Origin: Euborellia annulipes
Lineage: Eukaryota; Arthropoda; Insecta; Dermaptera; Anisolabididae
Direction of reading: 5' to 3'
DNA: 64,000 bases
Assembly: GCA_023213315.1 (NCBI GenBank)
Contig: JAKCPI010001668.1
Location: forward strand, 1-64,000
The notes below the pieces were generated by a model. It saw only the letters and a program-made list of their open reading frames with translations, ran no database searches and had not been told where the DNA came from. The first letter of the stretch is position 1. The number at the start of each line of letters is the position of its first letter. The translations under genes and the position numbers were made by a program. Below, one piece after another: positions 12,263 through 23,236 of this stretch.

Positions 12263-12899
12263 TAAAAAAATCTGGTGTGTTGTCGCACAGCACACAACTT
12301 TCTCTTACCCTTCGACAAGAAAAAGTTGTGTACTGTGCTTGTTACACCAGATTTTTTGTGTTGTGATATATTTAGTTTCCAACAGTAGAGTACATTTGAA
12401 TTCAAGATGTAAAATTTATAAATAGAAAAATATTTATATTTTGTTGTCATGGCAACCATTTCCTTCCTATGAAGTACAAAAGTAAAGTGGTATTCAGAAG
12501 ATTCTAATGACAAAATGAGAATATACATAGCATCTAAAAAATAATTGATTTTTGAATTTTAATCAAAATCGTTGGAGCGAATTTTGAGAAAATCGAAAAA
12601 ACTGAAAAAGTACATCAGTAAAGTACTAGTACTTTTTGGCCGATTTTGTTTAAAAGTTTATTTTCATTCCTCAGAAAGGTTCCTAACTTAAATATAAAAT
12701 TTCAACCTCGTAGCTCAATTCCTTCATGCTTAAAAATACACACACACACAGACAGACCATTTCGCGAAAACCATTTTTAGGATTCAGGAGTCCTCAAAAC
12801 GTGTATATCCATCAAAATCTCGACATCGAATTTTTAACATGAATCCAATTCGGTACTTTCTCTCTCTCTATATATACATAGGTAAGAGGCAGTAAAAAA
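12263..12899 (-). repeat. Complete element A copy, subfamily A
   Basis: Full length of about 637 bp with both hairpins. The X-box is mutated to GTTGTCATGGCAAC. The small open frame across its left half is not shared by other copies. Confidence 0.95.
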
Positions 12900-13555
12900 C
12901 TGATGAATTTCTTGTTTAATCAGAATTAATTTCTAATTGAGTTTTGAAAGAAAAATTGCAGGGCAAAGTAATTTTATTAATGCTTTTAATATCGACATTT
13001 CGGCAATTATTCTGTTTTCAACAGGCCATTAAATTATTACGTAAGCCCTCTTCCTTGTCAACAATAATAAGCAAACAATTAACATCCCTCTCCCTTCACT
13101 ATTACGTGAGATTTTTTGAATGCTTCCTCTCGACTACTGAGATTATTTAAGATTTAAACATTTATATACATTTTAAAGAAATTGTACCGGGGACATCCAC
13201 AGGCTTCCACAGGGCCGTCATTCCAAGATACTTTGGCATTGTTTTAAAGAAACGATTTTGGTGGCTGTGCTCTTCTCTGTTGCTAAGAATTTCGTTAGTT
13301 TAGCATTTTTGCGAGATTAGGCCTTTTAAATGCTGACGTAATCAACTCATTACCCTCCCCGCCCCAATTCCCCATTATTACATATGAAACCCCTCACCCC
13401 TAAGCTGCCATGTATTATTTGAATGGCCTCTTGACTTTCAAATAAAAATATCACTCAAAAATTTAGTTCACTGTTGAGTACAACCTTCAGGGGCGATAAA
13501 GAGAAAATAGACAAATAAACATCATGCTGTCAACCAAAGCCCAAATAAGAATGTA
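12900..13555. other. Upstream flank of the predicted promoter
   Basis: GC-moderate sequence at 13190-13440 without repeat match; it could hold distal promoter elements. A short frame at 12944-13150 is unsupported. Confidence 0.4.
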
Positions 13556-13752
13556 CAGTGGGCGCCACAAGTACCTGATCTGTTCGAGATTGGAGCCTTG
13601 AACTTAGTCAACCAAACCAATATTTTTAAAATAAATAAATCATCTTTTTTTAAAGCAACTGAAGGGAAAAACACTTCTGAAAGCTAAGCATTTTGGTTGC
13701 CTAAGCTTAAAGTTCCACTTTCAAGCATATCAGGCCCTTGTAGCGCCCACTG
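13556..13752. mobile_element. Tc1/mariner-type MITE variant
   Basis: TIRs CAGTGGGCGCCACAAGTACC and the inverse ending TAGCGCCCACTG, flanked by TA at 13554-13555 and 13753-13754. Shares the TIR start with the 8588 family but has a different interior. Lies about 400 bp upstream of the predicted promoter. Confidence 0.85.
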
Positions 13753-13870
13753 TATATTTTTCTCCAGAATTCTTTTAAATTTTCTTAAAATAATTACTGT
13801 ATTTATAAATTAAATTAATATTTTTTAAAAATCTATTTAAGAAAATATCACAAAAAGGTTTCTTTAGTAA

Positions 13871-13963
13871 TTTTTACTTTCTCTTACCCTATATATGAAA
13901 TATATAGAGAGAGAAAGTATTGCGATCATGTCAAAAATTCAATGTCGAGATTTTGATGGATAT
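13871..13963 (+). repeat. Truncated element A copy, subfamily B
   Basis: Only the first 93 bases remain, including the small terminal hairpin, and then T-rich sequence takes over. It ends about 170 bp before the predicted TATA box. Confidence 0.9.
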
Positions 13964-14132
13964 TTTTTTTTTGTTTTTTTGCAATGCTTGATAGACCTAA
14001 ACTTTCTTTTTGGAATATCCTTTTGTAATGGGACAATGATAGTGAATATTTGTTATTGATACTTTTATTTAAGCAAGATACCTGTCTTAGGGAGGTTTTT
14101 ACCCTCTTCTTTGTAAGCGATTTTTTTTCAGG

Positions 14133-14172
14133 TATATAAGTAATTTTTTTTGCTCACCTGTCGGTCATTTAA
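14133..14172 (+). promoter_or_regulatory. Core promoter of the exon-1 gene: TATA box plus Inr
   Basis: Seen: TATATAAG at 14133-14140 and TCATTT at 14165-14170, which fits the arthropod initiator TCAKTY. With the A at 14167 as +1, the TATA box starts at -34, normal spacing. No DPE match at +28. GC content rises sharply just downstream, and a truncated element A copy lies about 170 bases upstream. The transcription start is inferred. An alternative reading is that the ttttttttcag at 14121-14131 is a splice acceptor and the exon starts there. Confidence 0.5.
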
Positions 14173-14499
14173 CTGTTCCAGTTGTTTGGGGGTGCCGAGG
14201 GCATTCCGACCCTGGGCGCTGATTCATCCGAACCAGACAAGAGTGGGGGAGTGATTTCCGGCAACCCCGGGTGCGTCATCATTCGGCAATCTTCGGACAA
14301 TTTCGTCTCAATTCGGCCATAGTTGAGCCACCGACCGGCCCGCCGCCGAGAGAACGCGTGACTAAAAATAACCAGTCCGCCTGATGACATCATTCGTTGG
14401 CGAGTTTCGGCCGTGATCGCATCGCACCCTCTCACTCGCACTCATTGCGACGCCCTACCCCTCGTGACGCACGAAGCACGTGCTTCCCTTCCTTCTCTA
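14167..14499 (+). other. 5' untranslated part of exon 1
   Basis: A GC-richer block of about 333 bases lies between the predicted start site and the chosen ATG and matches no repeat in the window. It carries one upstream ORF (14384-14416) and a MEF2-like CTAAAAATAA around 14362. The antisense reading frame across this block is a by-product of base composition. The extent depends on the predicted start site. Confidence 0.45.
14384..14416 (+). CDS. Upstream ORF of 10 codons in the exon-1 leader
   Basis: The only ATG I find in the leader before 14500 opens a frame reading MTSFVGEFRP and stops at TGA 14414-14416, 83 bases before the main ATG. It could damp translation of the main frame if the leader is transcribed as predicted. 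Short upstream ORFs also occur by chance, so functional confidence is low. Confidence 0.3.
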   Translation: MTSFVGEFRP

Positions 14500-14610
14500 A
14501 TGGACAGCTCTGACATGTTCTCAAGCAGCGGATCGTCCGACTGCGATAGCCAAGATTCGAAATTATCAAACGATATCATGGGGATCGCTAATACAATTTT
14601 GCCAACCACG
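14500..14610 (+). CDS. First coding exon of an unrecognised gene (37 codons, partial)
   Basis: The exon encodes 37 residues beginning MDSSDMFSSSGSSD and ending NTILPTT, then meets GTAAGT at 14611, a consensus splice donor, in phase 0. The peptide is Ser/Asp-rich and looks disordered, with no domain, signal peptide or membrane segment. The frame is also open upstream without an ATG, so I chose the first ATG; -3 is C and +4 is G, a middling context. A second in-frame ATG at 14515 is possible. Base composition is clearly richer in GC than the flanks. An acidic, serine-rich N-terminus followed by a very long first intron is common in developmental regulators, but I do not recognise the family and assign no function. 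The rest of the protein must lie beyond 64000 if the model is right. Confidence 0.55.
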
Positions 14611-14819
14611 GTAAGTGACACCCAGACATGTATACACACGCCTTCTTCTTTCCATGCAACCTTACATGGACAAGCCGTTCGCCTGGCAACTCATACTCTC
14701 CAGGTGAAAAACATTTGCCTAGACAACAACAACAAAAAAAAAAAACGACAACCATCATTCTGTTGTTTGAAATTATCTGTCAAAGTAAATTTATTATCAA
14801 ATCCGTGTTAGTGAAATAA

Positions 14820-15750
14820 ACAAGAAATAAGAAGGCATGTAAATAATTACATACTAATATTTATTGCTTTATCTCTTCAAAAATACCTTCACTAACATTT
14901 TTTTTTACCTTTCTTTTAATAAATTTTTTCATAGCTACTGTCAAAAAATATTGAAATTAAGCTATTAAAAAAAAACTCACAACTTCTCTATGTTAAATAA
15001 TCAATAAACAAAATCATATTTTGACATTTGGGCATATTATTATCTAATCTTAGGATTTTGAACCGATGCGCGTTAATATTAATTACGATTAGTTCTCACT
15101 ACTTTTTTCTAAATATAATTATTAGAAAAGTAATTTTCAACTCCCTGTATCCTGTATCCCTGTATACAACTTTGAAAAATACACCTTTCATTTAAAACAA
15201 ACAGCTTTAAAAGCGAAAAACATTTTTTTTACGGTAAATTATAATCTTATTTTACTTTCACTAGTAGACTTTTTATTTTATTCAATGCTTATAGTATTTT
15301 TGATAATGAATTTGAAGGTATAAGAAGAAAAGGATTAAAATAAATCGATTCTTTTATTATACGTCTATTTTCTATTATCATATGCTTCGGCTAATTAAAC
15401 GCTGTTGAGTATTCTGACTGGCTGGGTTAACAGGTGCCCCTCTCTTGGGATATCTATTCGTCTACATGTAAACATCGAACCCTCAAGACACGTGGCTTTC
15501 TTTTCTTAGCTTAATCCTATTGAAAACAAGTCTTTTATTTAGAAAAATCTGTATTTTATTAAATGTTCTTTTAATGCTTAATGTACTTCAGTTAATTTAA
15601 TTGAATTATCAGCACCAAAGCACATATCACATTAACATTTCGCCGTCTTTAAATCATTCATCCCAGTATAATTAATATAATAATTTCCTTACAGGATTTA
15701 AATAAAATTATTTACGCTTTTAACGACAATGTTTAAACAGTGATTATTTA
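14820..15750. other. Start of the putative intron, nothing assigned
   Basis: AT-rich and single-copy as far as visible. No repeat or exon recognised. Confidence 0.5.
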
Positions 15751-15756
15751 TTCATA

Positions 15757-15925
15757 CAGTAGAGTCTTGCTAATTCGGACTTCGATACTCCGGCGTGTTG
15801 AAAAGCCACTTTTTCGAGATATTGCAGCAAAAAAAGGGGTAATTTAAGGTTTCGGGTAATCCGGTATTTTCAGAATCCTGCATAGGGGCCGGTCCCGTTT
15901 AGGCTGGATTAGCAAGAATCTACTT
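15757..15925. mobile_element. pogo/Tigger-like MITE, short form
   Basis: Ends CAGTAGAGTCTTGCTAATTC and the inverse GGATTAGCAAGAATCTACT, in TA context (15755-15756, 15926-15927). An internal-deletion relative of 56616-56941, sharing the block around TTGCAGCAAAAAAAGGGG. Confidence 0.75.
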
Positions 15926-16480
15926 TAGCTCATAATCACTTGAATAGCACGTTGGCAAAAAATTTAAATGCATTCGAAACTTCGTACTATGATAATAATT
16001 TCTCTTTGTAGTTGATTTTGTTGTCAATTTTTTTTTTAAATTTGTCATTTATTACAATACAAATATCTTTAAAATTGAACCTTGAAAAAACTTACATGAT
16101 TTTTAACAATATTGATTTTTTTAAAATTTTAGTTAGTTTAGTCAGTTTAGAGCCAATATACTTATAATATTAAATTCGCAATTATTTTATTAAACATCCC
16201 CTATGCATTTTTTCATTTTTTGTTAAAAAAAAAACATTTTAATGGAAATTTTCGTGGTTCAAATCAAGAAGAGAATTCCATCTTCTTTTATTAAAACAAT
16301 GAAATACGTACTTAACATGAGGGGATGCTTTAATTTTACTTTTTGATTTTGATTAATGCTATTTAATAGTTCCCGTCCATTATTATATTATTAAGAACAT
16401 AAAGTAATCCGGTATTAATTACATAGTTCTTGCTTGTTCAATGAAGTCTTGTCCAACCGAACTTATTGAAATCTCGTTAA

Positions 16481-17057
16481 GGTACGCGTCTCGAGGTGTT
16501 GATTTTGAGAGTTTCCAGGGGCCACAATTTTTTAAGCTATCGACCTCAAATTTTTTTTAAATTAAAGCTACTTAAAATATCTATAACTTATAGAAGCCCT
16601 TTTTTGTTAATAATTAATTTTTTGCCTTTAATTAATTAGCTGGAATCTTTCAAATGAGATGGAATAAAACGCTTGTTTTTTTTTCTTTTTTTGAATAAAA
16701 AACCATTCACACTTTTTTCTCATTCACACTCACATTCACACACTCATTCACACAGTCTTTTCGGCAACTTAGGTCATTTAAGACTTTAAACGATATCCGT
16801 TAATGATTATTATACATATTGGGGTCCAGGCATTTTTATTAAAGTCATTTGGTATCCAAATGCCTTAAATAAAATTATCGGACTGCCTGGGGTCCGAACC
16901 CGCGACGTTCGGTATAGAAGGTAGACACGCTACCAACTAATCCAAGCCCCGTGGGCTAAAACGCTTGTTTCCCTATGGGCAGAACTAACGCCATCTCTTG
17001 CCACCTAGAGTAACCAGCTTCTCATTTGGCGTTTAACGGTTTTTCGAGACACGCACC
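16481..17057. mobile_element. TTAA-flanked element with nested SINE
   Basis: Inverted ends GGTACGCGTCTCGAGG and CGAGACACGCACC sit between TTAA at 16477-16480 and 17058-17061. TTAA duplication is typical of piggyBac- and Kolobok-type transposons. A relative starts at 52967 and a stray right end lies at 55365-55402. Confidence 0.75.
16676..16957 (-). mobile_element. tRNA-derived SINE with exact 10-bp target duplication
   Basis: On the minus strand the head reads AGCCCACGGGGCTTGG and carries an A-box (TTAGTTGGTAGCG) and a B-box (GCGGGTTCGGACCCC). The body ends in a TG-rich block (TGTGAATGAG repeats) and an A-rich tail. Flanked by AAAACGCTTG at 16666-16675 and 16958-16967, proving retroposition into the TTAA element. 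Relatives: 24448-24945, 29740-29935, 32790-32940, 55500-55700 and fragments at 20055-20130 and 52628-52750. Confidence 0.9.
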
Positions 17058-17380
17058 TTAAATTCAGCGTTTATTGGCTTCCAGAAATAATTTTTTTAAC
17101 ACATAAATTAAATGCATTCAGACCTTTTTTGTGTAGCCCTATATAAAAAAAAATATGATTGCTAGGCTAGATAGATGAATGCCTCCTATTTGCCAGATAT
17201 TTCAATAGATTATTATTATAATAATTACAGCATATAAAAAAATCCTGGATTTTTTTGTTAGTAATTTTCTAAAATCGATCTATGTTATTTATAAATTCCA
17301 GTATAAGGAAAAAATTTTGTTTAACCTTTATAAATCACACTCTTCCGATGTTATAAACAAACATCCGTTTTAATATAATC

Positions 17381-18080
17381 TTTTTTACTTTCTCTTACCT
17401 ATGTATATATGTAATATATATATAGAGAGAAAGTATTGGATTCATGTCAAAAATTCGATGTCGAGATTTTGATGGATCTTCACGTTTTGAGGTCCCCTGA
17501 ATCCAAAAAAGTGGTTTTCGCGACATGGTCTGTCTGTGGGTGGGTGGGTGTGTGTGTGGGTGGGTGTGTGTGTGTGGGTGGGTGTGTGTTCAATTTTAAG
17601 CATGAAGGAATTGAGCTATGAGGCTTAAATTTTATATATAAGTTAAACACCCCCGGGACCGGAAAAATAAGCTTTTAATCAAAATCGGCCAAAGAGTACT
17701 AGTACTTTACTGATGTACTTTTTCAGTTTTTTTCGATTTTCTCAAAATTCGCTCTAACGATTTTGATTAAAATTCAAAAATCAATTATTTTTTAGATGCT
17801 CTTTCAAATGTATATTCTCGTTTTGCCCTCAAAATTGTTTGAAGCACACTTTACTCTTGTGCTTCATAGGAAAGATAGGAAAAATGGTTGCCATGGTTAC
17901 AAAATATAAATATTTTCCCATACTTATAAATTTTACATCTGAATTCAAATATTCCCTACTGCCGGGAACTAAATACATGTCGACACAAAAAATCTGGTGT
18001 GACAAGCACAGTACACAACTTTCGATTACCGAAGGTAAGAGAAAGTTGTGTGCTGTGCGCCAGTCACACCAGATTTTTTT
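17381..18080 (+). repeat. Complete element A copy, subfamily A
   Basis: About 700 bp with both hairpins and a GT-rich microsatellite at 17531-17588. The X-box has one change (GTTGCCATGGTTAC at 17888-17901). Small open frames here are not conserved between copies. Confidence 0.95.
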
Positions 18081-18627
18081 ATAGTAATCAGTATATCGAT
18101 AAAAAAAATATAATTATCATTACAAAGAAATCCAAATCAAATTTATTAATAAAAATAATTTAGTTTAGCTGTTGAGTGGTCATAGAAGTTTCACCTAAGA
18201 TAATAAATCATGAAGCACTTGCTTGTTTGTAGGGATATTGTTGAGGGGGTCTTCTTTCTTATTTTTATGCACTGTCCAGAAGCAGAATAAAAATTCTCTT
18301 ATAGGCCAGAGGGTCCCAACCCCCCTTTGGACAGAAAAAAATATATTAATATCACATAAGTTCTTCAGTAATGTTAATTTAAATCCGGAATTAATAATAA
18401 ACCATTATTCCCGCCCCTCCTACTGTAATCCATTTTCTTCTCAAATCACGAGGTAGTCTGCTATTAATGGATGTCAAACAAAAACTAAAAGACCCAGCTG
18501 GTTCAAATTTCGACAGGAGTCAGCTGATAGTTGCCTGCTGACAGGAGCAGTGTTGCCATTTCAGTTAAGAGGCGGGAAATTCAAAAAGTCACGGACTTAT
18601 TATTGACCTGCCCTCGTCTAGGGGGAC
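18081..18627. other. Between element A copies, nothing assigned
   Basis: A 77-codon frame at 18223-18456 has no domain. The stretch matches no repeat elsewhere in the window. Confidence 0.45.
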
Positions 18628-19112
18628 AAAGTATTGGTTTCATGTCAAAAATTCCATGTCGAGATTTTGATGGATATAAACGTATTGAGGTCCCCTGAAT
18701 TCAAAATAGGGGTTTTCGCGACATGGTCTGGTCTGTCTGTCATCAAAATATCTCAAGAACAAAAAGAGCTAGGTGGTTGAAATTTTATATTTAAGTTAGC
18801 CACGCCCCTGGAACGTAATACTAAGCTTTTGAACAAAATCGGCCAAAAAGCACTAGCACTTTACTGATGTACTTTTTCAGTTTTTTTATTTTTTTTTTCA
18901 ATTTTCTCAAAATTCGCTCTAAGGATTTTGATTAAAATTCAAAAATCAATTATTTTTTAGATACTCTTTAAAATGTATATTCTCATTTGCTCTCAAAATT
19001 TGAAGCACACTTTACTCTTGTACTTCATAGGAAAGATGGGAGAAATTGTTGCCATTGTAACATAATATACGGTAAATATTAACCCATGTTTATAAATTTT
19101 ACATCTTGAATT
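18628..19112 (+). repeat. Element A copy lacking both hairpins
   Basis: Begins in CAAAGTATTGGTTTCATG and ends after TCTTGAATTCTAATA. The X-box is degraded (GTTGCCATTGTAAC). Confidence 0.9.
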
Positions 19113-19807
19113 CTAATAAGTCCATGATTCTTTTTTATTCTGTAAATTAAATAGATTCAAAGCAAAAAATTATTGTGCTTATTGAAGAGCAAAGTCCGTG
19201 ATTCTCAAAACAAGGATCAGTCTTGTCAGAGGGGATGGTGATTGTTGCTCATCTCCATTGCCAGACTTCTCGGATTTCCGTATTTATTCATCATTTTATA
19301 AATTAATTTTGTTTATTTATCTAATTTGATTCGATAGGTTTTCTGCTAGCTACATTTATTTTATAAAAAATAACAAAATTGAAATCAGCTTCTTCTAAAA
19401 CATAAAGGGATCTACGGGTTCGTAGTTTTTTTGAACCTCTCTACTAATCTATTTATATGGCTATAATATATAATTACCATATGTCCGTCAGTCACGGTCT
19501 GTACTTGGTACTTCCTGACGTAATTTTCGAATATAATTTTTATCTCTTAATTGAACCATTCCGGAACTATTTATTAGTTTCAACCAGAAAATGTCATTTT
19601 TTTGAAACAAAAAAAAAAAAAAAAAAAAAAAGGATTCACATTATTATATACGGTATTCTTTTTTACTTTTTTCCCAATCAAATTTATTAATTTTATTTTT
19701 ACTTTTTAATAAACTTACATCGATTAAACGAACATTAAACAAAGAGGTTTTTTCACAAAAGGAATTTTGTTCAGAAAATCCGTTTATATTTGATCTAATT
19801 GTGTATT

Positions 19808-19980
19808 TTTTTTTACTTTCTCTTACCCTATATATGAAATAGTATTGCGATGCTTTTAAACAAAATCGGCCAAAAAGTACTAGTACTTTACCGATGTAGT
19901 TTTTCAGTTTTTTCGATTTTCTTAAATGTCCTGGTGTCAACACAAAAAATCTGATGTGACTGGCACACTCCAGTTTTTTT
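19808..19980 (+). repeat. Internally deleted element A (173 bp, MITE-like)
   Basis: Keeps the ACTTTCTCTTACCC end, jumps to the AGTACTAGTACTTT core and then to a remnant of the large hairpin. Shows that the ends can be kept while the middle is lost. Confidence 0.85.
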
Positions 19981-20797
19981 ATTTAAATATTGACCTACTG
20001 ATAAAATCAATCTTTGCTTTTACTATAATTTTTTTTATAGTTTTTTTTTATTTTCTTTGTCTTTTTCGGCATCTGAGGCCATTTAGACTCCGTTACTATT
20101 TATTTCAATTGTTTGGTCCAAGGGCCTTTTTCTTAGCTGAGTATCTCAAAAATCGTTAAATTTCAGAAAAAAATATTAATTAAGAATTCGTTTATAAACA
20201 TATTGTTCTATTTTTCAATTTCATTTCCATTCTTTCCCTTTCTTTATGTGTTCATTTTATTTCATATTTTTATTCCAAACTGATGCAATAGAGACTTAAT
20301 GCTCGCTGAAGTGGAAGGGGGAGAGTCAGAGAGAAGAAAAGAAGGCCATATGGAAACTAGCACACACCTTCAACCCTAGCTCAGAGATGTTCTTATGAAA
20401 TAGGACAAGAAATTAATTGTGGCTAATAAATCTTCAAAAAAAGTATTAATTAGTTTTTTCAATTACTCCAATAGGTTTGGTTTATAGAATTAGTTTTCCA
20501 TTCTCCATTGGCTTTTGGATAATTTGCATACATCTCTTTTCGATCAGATCGGCTTCAGTTTAAATATTTTGACATGACGTTAATTAAATCAATAAACATA
20601 CTTGTTGATAGTTGAGTGTATTGGACTAGAAAATAGGTTTATTTATTTTTCTAATCATTCCATTTATAAACAATTCATGAATAAGAAATTATTTAAATCA
20701 TTTTTTGGAATTCGGAAAATCTGTTTTAACAAATAACCAATGTCTTTTATGTTCAAGGTAGATTAAAAAAAGGCACTCATGATCCGCTCAGTGGTAT
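19981..20797. other. Mostly unassigned, with a SINE scrap
   Basis: 20055-20130 matches the body of the tRNA-derived SINE on the minus strand. The remainder is AT-rich with nothing recognised. Confidence 0.5.
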
Positions 20798-20801
20798 TTA
20801 A

Positions 20802-21593
20802 GGTTGTTCGGATAGTACATCGTAAGTCATAATAGAATCTAAATTTTTTTTTAAATAAAATTAAAAATTTGAATGCCAAAATTCCTTATTATAATTTAGT
20901 CGTGACCTATCATAGTTTATAATTGTATTAAGTTAATAATTTAATTACCAAAAATAATAAATGAATGACTTTTGACTCGAGCAGTTTTTCACGCAATATA
21001 GAACTGGCAACATTGCATTCATCAACTATCTATTTTAAATCTTAAACGCCTTAAATTTTATTTTATTTAATATATTACAATGTTTAATGCAAATCAGTTT
21101 AAACACAATGGACGATTTGCGAGAAAAAATATTGTAAAATTGAAAAAAAAAATGTATCTGACATAGAGATAAGACACTTATGCTATGCGACGTTGCCAGG
21201 CTGGTCTGACTCTCGAGAATTCATTATTTTTAAATATTAGCGACTGTCATTTTGGAGAATTTTTTTGACTTTCTTGTTAAAATATCTTTAAAAGCGGTCG
21301 GCAGAAACTTTTGGTTTTATTTTTAACGTATTCCTCGGAAGTGAATTAATAAAATGTAAGTTTTTTTGTTTTTGTATCAGTTGCACAGATGCCTATATAA
21401 TTCGATATGTGTGCGTTTCGTCGTTATTCCCCATAGGCTACATGTTAAATTTCAATTTTTTAAAAATTAATTACACGATAACCCTGTGTCAGATCTGCTT
21501 CAAAATTTTATTTTATACGTATTTGATAGTGATTAATAACATATTAAAAAATTAGCTTTTAATCTACCAAAGTGCTTTAATGTCCGAACAACC
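20802..21593. mobile_element. TTAA-flanked element, 792 bp
   Basis: Termini GGTTGTTCGGA and TCCGAACAACC are inverted and flanked by TTAA at 20798-20801 and 21594-21597. No transposase frame. The TIR differs from the 16481 element, so this is a second TTAA family. Confidence 0.8.
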
Positions 21594-21627
21594 TTAATCG
21601 ACACAAAATTCTTAAGTTGAATTTTAT

Positions 21628-22479
21628 TACTCTCTTAAAACGAATTAGTAGAATTTATACTTATTCAAACAGTAGGTAAGAAAATTACACCAAATTTAGT
21701 CATTTTGAGTAGAATCTACTAAGATATTTAGTAAATTTATTGGTTACTTTTAGATTAGTTATTTTTTACTAATTCAAAAAGTAGTTCATTCAATTCCGGC
21801 TGTCTGAGAAGCCAACATGGCCGACCAGCTGTTTGATCGGTTCCTTAATAAAGACATTAATGGCAATATAAGGCTTTATTTAAGTAATAATAATACAAAT
21901 AAATAATAATATTGAGATAACTTGTATTTTTTGTTAAAAATTGCAGGAAATATATGTTATAAGTCAAAACAAATAGATTCCAAATTTTTTTAAATTAATA
22001 AAATATTATTTTTTAAATAGTCAATTAAGAAATATTTTTACTTAAAATTTATTAAATATATTTCTTGATATAACGATAATTAGTTTTATTAAGTTTATTT
22101 AGAAATAAATTGCTGGGAAGGAATATAGTAACATTCAAGTAAAAAGTATTGTTAACATCAGCGACATACTTATATAGCAAATAACAGAGAAGTAATAGTA
22201 AGTCAAGTTTAAGTGGGTTCGGCTAAAACTCGAGTCAGTAAACACAAGTTAAGGTCCCGGTGTCATCGCACCTTATTTCAGATATCTTAAACATTTCTTT
22301 TTTTGGTCATTATTTTTTTAAAATTCACTTATTCAATTAGTGAATTTTTCATATTAATAATTTTTACTAATTGAAAAAGTGGATATCCACTATTTACGGG
22401 TGGTCTACTTTGCACATCTTAAAAAAGTGACTATACACTATGAATTAGTAGTTTTTTACTAATTCGTTTTTAGAGAGTA
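21628..22479. mobile_element. Foldback element with CTCTCTTAAAACGAATTAGTA ends
   Basis: The left end TACTCTCTTAAAACGAATTA is inverted at 22455-22479. Inner repeats of TTTTTTACTAATTC and GTGAATTTTT lie near both arms. Superfamily not assigned. Confidence 0.65.
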
Positions 22480-22695
22480 GGCGACTAGCCGAGGGAATAA
22501 AACAGTTAAGCTTATAATCTTGAGTTAAAGACAACTCGAGTTTAAATTCAACTCATGGCAAAAAATTATCCAATTGAAGTGCCTTCTCCTGAGGAAGGAA
22601 AAGGGAACCCACCTCAGTATTATTCTCATGAAAGTTACTCCCCACACTAACGTGCCAGGTCTGACATTAATGACTGAATAGAAAAACTTTTATTC

Positions 22696-23236
22696 AGGTC
22701 TATTCTCTAAAATTAAAATTTAACATCAACAAATGGATGTTAAAAAGTAAAGTAATAACATCAGCGTTAAAAAATATTATTCTCTAAACCGTTTTAACAG
22801 CGACGTTAAAATTTTAATTTTTAACACCATGTATCCTGCTTGTTCGTGTTTTTAGACCCCTCAATAACCTCTCGCGCATGCGCATTATTAACTTGATTTG
22901 CTATTTTCAATCTAGTAGGCCTATCTGACACCCCAGCGTTAAAAAATGCTATTCTCCAACCAAAGTTTTAACAGCAACGTTAACATGTTTTTAATTCAAA
23001 GCTGTCAAAATCATAACCTTACTTTTTAAGCTAAAGCCGCCATTTTTATGCATTAAATACGGCTTTAAAATATTAAAGACACCCCCTAGACATGACATTA
23101 ATTTATAACACTATTGACTAAATGTTAACGCTTTGACTTTAAAATTTTTTCTTATAGAATAGCAATTTGAGGCAAGGAAGTGTTAAAACTGTTTACAGAT
23201 GTTAAAAGTTAACGTTTTTGCTTAGAGAATAGAACT
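22696..23236. mobile_element. AGGTCTATTCTCTAA MITE, copy 1
   Basis: Ends AGGTCTATTCTCTAA and TTAGAGAATAGAACT are inverted. The interior holds many GTTAAAA/TTTTAAC motifs in both orientations, forming several small palindromes. Other copies: 35826, 41274 and 59487. Confidence 0.8.

Noticed and set aside
12208..12528. 106-codon minus-strand frame
   Set aside because: Lies in element A; equivalent copies have stops in the same frame, so it is not a conserved protein.
12880..12895. TAGGTAAG as a further recursive splice site
   Set aside because: It is the terminal hairpin of element A, preceded by TA repeats rather than a pyrimidine tract; the same string recurs at other copies.
14121..14140. 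ttttttttcag followed by GTATAT as a third ratchet site
   Set aside because: The donor half is weak, and the same bases serve better as a TATA box at correct spacing from an initiator.
14169..14441. 90-codon antisense frame over exon 1
   Set aside because: Reflects the GC-rich composition of the leader; no support on the minus strand.
14413..14811. 132-codon frame read through the exon-1 donor
   Set aside because: Needs a GTG start and reads past a consensus GTAAGT into A-rich intron-like sequence; the shorter ATG-to-donor model is better.
16880..16957. Possible tRNA gene
   Set aside because: A and B boxes are good, but the acceptor stem does not close and the sequence continues into a SINE body with target duplications.
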